Assembly: GCA_026075535.2 (NCBI GenBank)
Contig: AP026547.1
Location: 1,922,001 to 1,986,000 of the forward strand
Length of the DNA stretch: 64,000 bases
DNA from: Tricholoma matsutake
Taxonomy: Eukaryota > Basidiomycota > Agaricomycetes > Agaricales > Tricholomataceae
Direction: 5' to 3'
Shown: positions 56,180-64,000 of the stretch, piece by piece
How positions within the stretch are numbered: the stretch's first letter is position 1
Layout: each line of letters opens with the position of its first letter
Position numbers and translations under genes: made by a program
Notes under the pieces: generated by a model
Seen by the model: only the letters and a program-made list of their open reading frames with translations
Database searches by the model: none
Told to the model about the DNA's origin: nothing

Positions 56180-56849
56180 ATGCACACCCCTCCCTATGTC
56201 CCCATCAACACAGAGCCCTGCCTGGAAATCACCCTCTCCCAGCTCATTGCCACCCTCTCCCAGCTGGGTATCCAGGTAGTTGGTGATGTCAAACCCTCTG
56301 TCTCCCCGACTCAGCAGTCTTGTGGTATGTGGAGCCACGTACCTGTGTTGTTCCATGCTCAACCCCACCCCTCTTGTGTAGCACCTGTCATACCTGACAA
56401 GAATGAAGATGCCCACCCCCCACAGTCAACTCCAAAAACCTCATGATCAAACCCTGGTATGACCCATGGCACCGCGAGTCAGAACCATGCCATGCCCATG
56501 AGTGGAAACTGTGTTACTTCTGATGATGATGAACATTCCTCCTACAGTCAACCCCAAGCAGCTCACGATCGACCCAGTCAGAACCATGCCATGCCTGTGA
56601 GTGTGAGCCAGGTCACTAGGGGGGCCTGGTATGTTGTGACACGTGGTCATAAGGTGGGTGTCTTCCAAGGGTGGTGCGTCCCATTTTACAAATGGCTTTT
56701 CATACCTGTTGATTAATCTTTTCAGGCACATCATATCACCCCTTATCAGTGGCATCTCAGCAGCCTGCTTTGAAAAGTATCCGATGGAGAAAGAGGCCAA
56801 GGCTGTATTTGAGCAAGCTGTTGCATGTGGTACAGTCGAGATTGTGTGA
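56180..56849 (+). CDS. protein with viroplasmin / RNase H1 N-terminal-like domain
   Basis: The C-terminal part reads AWYVVTRGHKVGVFQGW. An intron follows (GTGCGTCC to TTTTCAG, about 51 nt, ending near 56723), then HIISPLISGISAACFEKYPM and EAKAVFEQAVACGTVEIV, with the stop at 56847-56849. This is the small domain shared by caulimovirus viroplasmin and eukaryotic RNase H1, which binds nucleic acid hybrids. It is frequent in agaricomycete genes of unknown role. The N-terminal part (TPPYVPINTEPCLEITLSQL, then SQNHAMP twice) is low in complexity and has a TGA near 56444, so its start and splicing are uncertain. Confidence 0.6.
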
Positions 56850-56962
56850 GGGAATTATATATATATATAGATTTTGTATGTCGTTGTAGATCTTGTTCAT
56901 TGCCGAACCTGTCTTGTATATAAATGTGGTGTCTTTCAATATGATGAAAAAAGAACATTGTA

Positions 56963-57334
56963 TTATTTCAACTGAAACATGAAACCACATAATTTGTATG
57001 TTGCGACAGCCTCATCGAAATCACCCATCACACTGCACAAGAGCTCCTCCAGCCACAGATTGATTTTGCTGACATCTTTTTCAATAGTATTTGCTAGCTC
57101 AAACTCTGGACCCACACTGGCAAGCTGTAGGATTTTGTCTTGATAGTGCCAGATCCACATAAGAAAGTGAGATGTTTGAGCAATGGCCCCATTGATGACA
57201 TCTTGATCTTGTGAAACAGTGTACTGTTGATAGAGGCCATCGACAAAGAATTTGGCTGATCCATCAGTAAGTGCACTGAGTTTTTCTGCCAAGCGCTGGC
57301 ACTGCTTGATCCAATAGGTGCTATTTGGTGGCAT
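56963..57334 (-). CDS. hypothetical protein, 123 codons
   Basis: An open frame with an ATG at 57334 encodes WIKQCQRLAEKLSALTDGSA, TSHFLMWIWHYQDKILQLAS and KINLWLEELLCSVMGDFDEA. It is mostly helical and without a recognised domain. It converges with the viroplasmin-domain gene. It may be an exon of a larger gene or a chance frame. Confidence 0.35.
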   Translation of the reverse strand: MPPNSTYWIKQCQRLAEKLSALTDGSAKFFVDGLYQQYTVSQDQDVINGAIAQTSHFLMWIWHYQDKILQLASVGPEFELANTIEKDVSKINLWLEELLCSVMGDFDEAVATYKLCGFMFQLK

Positions 57335-57949
57335 CAGTCACAGAAGTTAACAGGGGCTAGCTTTCGACATACCGATCTATGACTCAGATGGCACATTTAC
57401 ATTTTTGTTCATGTCTTTCTTGTGGTTCTGATCTAGTACCAATGTCAACGATGTTTAGGTTAAAGGTGAGGAAAGTTATTATACTCTGGTTCATGTGTTC
57501 CATGTTTTTGGCGACAATGCATTGCAATCGCAGATTTATGTCTAGGGACCATATAGATCTTGGAATGAATGAAATAACTCAAGGCAACCTACTTGTTGTA
57601 TGACCATTTACTTTTGGCATGGTTTCCAGCCAAGCGAGCCTCAGGTGTGTGGTATATCTTTGGGTGACCCATTGGCAGAGTCAAGTTAATGGGTAAAACT
57701 TCATGACCTGAACCCAACTTTTGTGCAGCTGTCTGACCTTTACCCAAAACTCAAACCTGTGCTGGAAAAACATTACACATAATTTGAAAGGTAAATCTAG
57801 AGTTCTTATATCCATTTCCCAGATTTTAATGGGGGTATTAATTTCTTTTCATGTCTTTTGGTTTTTATGGCTCGGCGCTGGTATTTGGGAAATGGGCTAA
57901 CCAGTGTCTCGAGTCTTTTTCAACTTTACCTACCAACCACGATTATGAC

Positions 57950-58780
57950 AATGGCTACTCGACCAATACTTGGCTTTCCATACTCACAAACCATCCATGA
58001 TATGGTCTTGGAGATCAGTTTGAATACTGGATGTCCTGTTCAAGAGGTATTTGATTTCCTTAGTTCCTGATCAGGAACAATCGGTTACTGATTTGTGTCC
58101 CCATTGAGGTGGTTTTCGGCAACAATGTTCTTCCAGCCCAGTACCTGGAGAGCCAAGAGAGGAAGTTGTTTATTGAGAAACTTGCCCCATATTATCGCCA
58201 AGCATGGTCAAGTGGGAAACAGCTGGAATTCATCGGCAAGGCAACAAAGATCTGGATTGAACACTGGCCATTGGACCCTCAAGATCAGCATGATTTGGAG
58301 GCTGTAGAGGGGGTAGTGTTTAAAGATCCAGTCTGTAGGACCGAAAAAAAGACCGAAACTGGACCAATTAGGACCGGACCAGTGGTCTAGAATGTCAGGA
58401 ATTGGAGCATGGCTTCAAACAGCATTTTTGTTTAGAGGGCACAGACAATCGTTGGGACAAAAAGATTGACAATTACCATCTTCAGCTGGTGCATCTCGTG
58501 TCTTATTCATGGCTTTAAATTGATCACACCTTGTAGTTGGTAGAAGATTGTGACATCACAGATATGTTCTACATGCAATTCATTCGCCGGTATCCAGCAA
58601 CTTTGGAAAGGCACCAGCATGGTGAGGCTCTACCCCACGAGCCCCTACTCCCCCAAGCACTGGCTGTTTCAAGTTGTAACTGGGTGCAGGTTAGCGATAA
58701 ACATGATTGCAATGAGGAGTATGTTGTAGGTACAGGAGGTACTCCAAAACAAAGAACAAGAAAACTTCACACATGAAATG
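57950..58780 (+). pseudogene. unrecognised gene fragment with hAT MITE end inserted
   Basis: Exon-like pieces encode MATRPILGFPYSQTIHDMVL, VVFGNNVLPAQYLESQERKL, QAWSSGKQLEFIGKATKIWI and EHWPLDPQDQHDLEAVEG, which then run into a hAT MITE end at 58314. After it come FKQHFCLEGTDNRW and CDITDMFYMQFIRRYPATLE. The pieces look like exons of one gene, with GT/AG boundaries between them, but I do not recognise the family. Confidence 0.4.
58314..58389. repeat. 76-bp end fragment of the hAT MITE family
   Basis: It matches the left end of the MITE at 36889 from TAGTGTTTAAAG to AGTGGTCTA with few differences, then stops. It lacks the opposite end and an 8-bp duplication. Confidence 0.85.
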
Positions 58781-59390
58781 AGATTTGAATATAGTCTGCT
58801 GATGATATTTAGTTCTCTGTTATTGACCTGAATATATATTTTGGCCTCAAACATCATGCAACAACTTACAACTTTGTTTTGGGATAAGGTCATGTGACTA
58901 GTTGAACACAATCATCAACATCATCAATGGCAACACACAATGATCAATGACCATCCACATTCCACAATGCTGCATGGGATTTCTTCATTCCACCACCTGA
59001 AGACTCACATTTTGCTTCTTTATCCACTGGTTCCATTACATCTGACATGCAAGCAGTTGGGTCAACAGGTATGGTCATTCTCATATCTTAATTATGCTCC
59101 TTGCCTCATTTACTTGGGTCTGGTCATCTCTAGATGGAATCCTGGGCTTTTTTGTATCAATGCCATGTTTTCATATCTTGATCTGCACTTTCCCTCATTT
59201 ACTCAGTTCTGGAATATTGTCCTACCCACTTGTTCAAGAGTTCTTTAATACCTTCGTCTCACTGTTCTTTTTGTGCACCACCATCCATCTCAAAAGTTCT
59301 CATGGAATGTTTCTCCTCTTCGAATCGAGTTATCCGTTGCTTAAGAGCCCAACATCCACTCCATCACATCTGCTAACCTTACTGCATGCT

Positions 59391-62300
59391 ATGCCACCAA
59401 AGCATGCATGTCCCATCAAATACATTGAAAGTGATGATGAAAATGACACAATTGCACCTCCCCCACCCACCATAATTCAAGCCCATACACAAATACAGCC
59501 AGGTTCATGGCAGCTATCTACAACCAACTTCTACTATGAAATGCCAGTGTCACCTCAAAAACATTGGGCTCCCATGGCTTGCAAACTGCTCATTTGGCGA
59601 TTGGAAGAGGCAACCTCGGCACCCACCAATTTTGATATGCTCAGTGATGAAGAGAGTGATGCAGACCAAGTTGAGAGAATGCTGGAGCCTGGCTACATGA
59701 GCACTATGCAGGATGAATGGACTAAGTGGAAGAGGGGTTTTTTAGGAGTGAGTGTGTTCATTTCACTTTTCTGGGTAGGAGTTAATCCTCTACAGGATAA
59801 CCCATTACTTGCATGGATCCCAGAAATTGATGTCTTTGTTCAAGAGCTCCTGCGAGGTGAAGGATGTGCAATCGAAGGGCCTGGGGCTGGGGCTACTTGC
59901 CCCTCTTGCTACCAACAGCCTGCTGAGCCAGCCTTCCGTTGTGTCAATTGTCATGATCACTGCTTAGTTTGTTGGGCTTGCATGGCTCAAGTGCACCATG
60001 CAAACCCTTTCCACCAGATTCAGGTATGCTTTTTGGTTTGGGGGTTTTATGCCAATATTGACCACGCACTCACTTTTCCTTTGTAGGAATGGAATGGGTT
60101 CTTCTTCAAGGCCACCCACCTCAAAGTGCTTGGTGTGCAGATTCAACTGGGGCATAGTATTGATGCTGTGTGTGCCAAGCCAGTGCTCATCAGAAATGAT
60201 GACTTTGTTGTTCTGGATGTCAACGGGATCCACTCTGTCTCTCTGGCTTTCTGTGACTGTCAGTATGCACAGCAACGATACGTGCAGGCCTTTACCCTGC
60301 ATCCATCTTAGATCTGAAGACAGCTGCTACCTTTGCCATCCTGAAGCATTTCCAGATGTTGAGCTTCATGTCAAAGGTCTTGGCCTTTGAATTCTACTAT
60401 ACGATTGCATGACAAACCAACAACACTGGGACCAACCCCCCACCTGTATGTATACTCTTTTTGATGCCTATCCAATTAGCTGAATGTTGATTATAGGATT
60501 GTTATCATGCATTCCTCAGAATGGTCTGCAAATGGTGACATGTTCAGCTTCTGAAGCAAATGGGTCATGGACATGACCCCTCAGGTGTGCATGGCACAAA
60601 AGAGGGCACATGTGTGATACTTTGTCCCGCTTGCCCGCAGCCCAGAATCAACCTCCCAGCTGACTAGAAGGAGCACCCTGAAGGTCAACAGTAAGTTGGG
60701 GATTCACTTCGTTTGACTTTTTGATTCCTGACTCTTACTGTAGATGGCTATTCACATTATTCTTGGGTATCAACGCCAACTTCCACCTGAAGCACTTGAA
60801 TGTGTCCTCACCCAAACATGATCCAGGGCTGAACCACGGATTTGCCTATATCATCGATGAAGCACATTTCAAGCAACACCTCCAGCTTTACAGCGATAAA
60901 ATTCCTGATGACACCAGCACCTGCAACAACCATGATGCCCTGAAATCAGCAAGCATGTGTGGAGGCAAGGGTACTGACGTGAGCAGAGTCGGAGCTGTCA
61001 ACTGCATCCTGCATGACATGAAGCGCCCTAGTGTGGTTCAGGATTTGCAGAAAGGTGAGCGGTGTGCAATTCCTGCTTATACATACTATACTATCTTTTC
61101 ACATTCATGATGCTATAGCTACATCAATATGGATTACTTTTTCTTGTTGACACTGTGACACAATCCCCCTCACCGTGCTCTAATCTCGTATGATATCGCC
61201 TGTCAATGGTCATGCAACCTTAGGAAGCATGTGGCAGTCTACTCCAAGGGTTTTATGGTGGTGTTCTGGAATCTTTTTATTGCCTTTGCTGTTCTGAAGT
61301 TTCATCTCCCCACACATGTTCTCCTCTGCCAAGGTTATTTTTCACTCAACTGGACCCGCCACATTGGACAGACTGATGGTGAGGCACCAGAGCGAGGATG
61401 GGCAGCGACAAATGCTGTGGCCAGTAGTACAAAGGAGATGGGTCCAGGATCTCAATGTGATACATTGGACAACCACTTTGGTGACTATAATTGGCAGAAA
61501 GTCTCGTCTATGGGTAAGTCGGCTTATTGCGGCATGTATATGGGACATTGACACTCATCTTGATTTCAGCTGTAACATTTTTACGCAAAGTGAAAGAAGC
61601 AGTCCCTGCACAGGATGAGCACCTCTTGGCATTTGAAGAGTTCAACATGTCATTGCCTGAGGCAAGGGTCCACCTGTGTGGAAGCCTGGGAGCATGACAA
61701 CACAAACCCAAATCCATTTCATGCAGTATTATCAAGTATGTGTTCATTCTTCTTTCTCACATGGTGGAATCTAGCCATCTAGGAACATCAAGTCTGACTT
61801 GAATTGGCGGAAGAGGATAAGGCTGACCTCCAGGGTGGGAAGTCCATCATCATCCACAACAACATCACTGCGAGCATGCTCATTACTCAAGGTATCAAAC
61901 TCGAGAACCAGCAGTAAGCTGCACCACATATTATCGACTAGTGCATACTGAGATTTCTCTATTCATGCAGATATTGTTTACATCTGAACAGCACCAGCCT
62001 AGGCCCCCACTCAACCAACCTCCAATGTGCAAAGATCCTTGAGCAAAAGAACATACTATGCAGGAAGATTGATGCGTGGTGCGAGGTGCAGGTACTCTAC
62101 ATGCCTGGCATCACTGCATTGCATGCCAAAGATGACGAGGAAGGTGGAGGGGAACCAGTGGAAGTGGAAGATTTCAAACTGATGCTCCCATCACAGGTTA
62201 CCTCTATCTGTCATGAACGATGACTACTGCAGTATGAGTGGCACCTCCACTATTCACAAGCTCTTGACCTGCTCAGCGAGATTTGACATCTCCTGCTTCT

Positions 62301-62974
62301 TTCATCACAACTATATAAGTCAAAGGATCTTCATGCTTGAGGGCAGAGGATGATCATGCGCAGCCTATCACTGATCTTGGGTGTTGACCAGCGGATCAAG
62401 GCCAGTGTCGGACGATACTGTCTAACACGTGCACTTATGAAGCTGGCCTTCCCACTTTTGGAGTCAACATGGGACAAGACTTTGCAGCCCTGCTTGACGA
62501 GGATGTCTGTACACTCACTGCAGTGAAGGTTGAGGGTGTGAGTGAAGGTCGACGTATGATGTCCTGGATTTGGCAGACAACAGGTATGGGGGACAGTAGT
62601 GCTGGAATGCAAGAAGGTAAGCTGGTATAGCACATCAATGTTGGTGACAACTCTAACCAAGGCCTCATTGCTTAGCTCTCTGCCTAGAGTGGTGAGATGC
62701 CCATGCTCATGCCCATTGTTGGCAAGAGGAATGTATTTTGCTGGAAGAAGAGATGCGGCGCATGGAAGCCTCATTTGGTTGGGAGATCAACATATGGAGG
62801 GGACAGGCTAGCATGGCATGGAGCCATAGTGATGGGAACCAGGATGGACAGGCTGCATATGCATTTTGGCAGGCTGACATTTGTGTGTCCATGTTGGCAC
62901 ACTGTAGACATGTGTGGGCTGATGCATATGCACTTCTGCGTGGAAATAGTGTCAATGGGGAACCTCAGTTGTAG
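59391..62974 (+). pseudogene. KDZ transposase with CxC2-type cysteine cluster (multi-exon, decayed)
   Basis: The ATG at 59391 starts MPPKHACPIKYIESDDEND. The N-terminal part includes a Cys cluster (CPSCYQQPAEPAFRCVNCHD, CLVCWACMAQVHHANPFHQI), an intron (GTATGC to TTTGTAG), and FVVLDVNGIHSVSLAFCDC. The transposase core reads FHLKHLNVSSPKHDPGLNHG, IPDDTSTCNNHDALKSASM, ILHDMKRPSVVQDLQKGE, LKFHLPTHVLLCQGYFSLNW, GQTDGEAPERGWAATNAVAS and HFGDYNWQKV. The C-terminal helical part ends MRRMEASFGWEINIWRGQAS to RHVWADAYALLRGN, with the stop at 62972. TGA codons at 60410-60412 and 60536-60538 replace expected arginines. The DANF motif has become NANF at 60772-60774. It is an inactive copy of a KDZ element; inverted ends were not found. 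Confidence 0.88.
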
Positions 62975-64000
62975 AGGAACAATCATGCTATATTGATGAT
63001 TTCAATGCAATAAAAATTTTATGTCATTTCCTGGAAAAACATAAGGACAACCATGAAAGACAGAAGATGGAAGGCATGGGGACAAACATAAACAATGGAA
63101 GATGGAAGAAACATAAATGACGGAAGATGGAAGACAAGATGGAAGGCAACACAGATCTGTCAAATGGAACCATCAATTGCACATGTCAGGTTCCTGACCA
63201 CAAGGCAGATCTGTCAAACAGAATCATGATCGAAGCCAGAAATAGATGAAGGGTGCAGGGTGGCGAACTACAAACTAACAACAGACCAACTCCTGCCCCC
63301 CGCCTTGGGCATACAGCATCTCAGAACTCAATGTAAGTAGCATTAATTCATGTATCAAAAAAACCTGTAATTTCAGCTTTACATACATCACGTATAAATG
63401 CTAATTACAGGCTTTGATATATCAGTCAGCCAGCCTCTAGTGGCTGCATTGAAGGGAGAAAGACTTGAGGGACATCGGGGGATGAGTCAAAGTGTTTTAC
63501 TTTACTTAGTATGTAACTTGTATCAATAGAACTGGGGCAAACGAGACTGAAAGACTTGAAAACTTGGAAACTTAGCTTACAATCTGCACCTTGGTGTGTT
63601 GATAACTTGAGGGACTTTGTAGTCTTGAGGGGAAAACTTAAGAGGGACTGAATCAAAGCAGGGATCTCCCATTTGAAAGGTGCTATATACAAATCATAGT
63701 ACAGATAATGAAATACCATATTGTGCACGTTCTCTTGCGCCGACAGGACCAGTCAACAAAAATGATAAACTAACTAAGAAGTGTTGATTTCAGAAAGTGT
63801 GGGCATTTGTAAAGGCAAGTGTGGAGTTTGAATGGAAAGTGATGTTGGCATGGGATCATCTCATCCTCTTCTTGGGGCTTCACAAGCTCGGGAGGTGAAC
63901 TATCGTCAGGGTTCTCTATTGACTGCACATTGCCTGTGCCCCCAGCAAGTGCAGAGAACATTTGTCCGATGTTGCTTGACCCTACCATCCAGCTGATTGA
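62975..64000. other. downstream region, no recognised gene
   Basis: Around 63050-63150 a short unit with GGAAGATGGAAGA is repeated irregularly. A minus-strand frame at 63770-63988 (SNIGQMFSALAGGTGNVQSI) may be the last exon of a gene entering from the right, and another at 63426-63728 has no recognisable features. Neither can be named. Confidence 0.35.

Overview
The window looks like a transposon graveyard from a repeat-rich basidiomycete, most likely an agaricomycete. The signs are a KDZ transposase with its cysteine cluster, a DUF6729-type 3'-5' exonuclease gene of the kind agaricomycetes carry in many copies, introns of about 50 nt, and a histone H4 gene with three introns whose product ends FGA. 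Very little looks like single-copy host DNA. The best candidate is about 17.2-19.4 kb, which is CpG-rich and holds the H4 gene (with a 4-base deletion) and an open frame on the minus strand.

Layout. 1-3076: 3' half of a Ty3/gypsy element (family A), split by a 434-bp Tc1/mariner-type MITE. 3077-5170 (-): decayed Gag-like/reverse transcriptase gene into which the family-A LTR is inserted. 6086-17141 (+): multi-exon DUF6729/DEDDy-exonuclease gene, cut by a Ty1/copia element (10990-16678) with a 5-bp target duplication. 17.2-19.4 kb: putative minus-strand exon and histone H4. 20.1-22.4 kb: decayed DDE transposase. 23.4-25.5 kb: decayed pogo-like transposase. 27.1-30.0 kb: Ulp1-like peptidase followed by another DDE transposase. 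30-32.5 kb: hairpins and simple repeats. 32575-40191 (-): chromovirus B1, split by a 770-bp hAT-type MITE. 40192-41469: LINE fragment. 41470-45123: 5' half of a second family-A gypsy element. 45.9-46.6 kb: tandem repeats. 46984-55860 (-): proline-rich agaricomycete gene cut by chromovirus B2 (47455-54509, 5-bp target duplication). 56.2-56.85 kb: gene with a viroplasmin/RNase H1-type domain. 59391-62974: KDZ transposase.

Three results stand out. (1) Chromoviruses B1 and B2 each carry a gene on the opposite strand between the end of pol and the 3' LTR. In B1 a 49-nt intron joins two CX2CX6C motifs into a Zn2Cys6-like pair, after a long charged coiled coil and before an acidic tail. (2) Both chromoviruses seem to be self-priming like Tf1. 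A TATA box in the LTR predicts an RNA whose first 11 nt are complementary to the primer-binding site just after the 5' LTR. The copia element instead uses an internal piece of initiator tRNA-Met. (3) Decay is dominated by CpG to TpG/CpA change. Most in-frame stops sit where family members have arginine (CGA to TGA), nearly all differences between paired LTRs are CpG sites, and catalytic residues are lost the same way. This points to heavy cytosine methylation of repeats.

All reading was by eye. Domain names come from motif recognition, exon boundaries are approximate unless splice sites are given, and no database search was possible.
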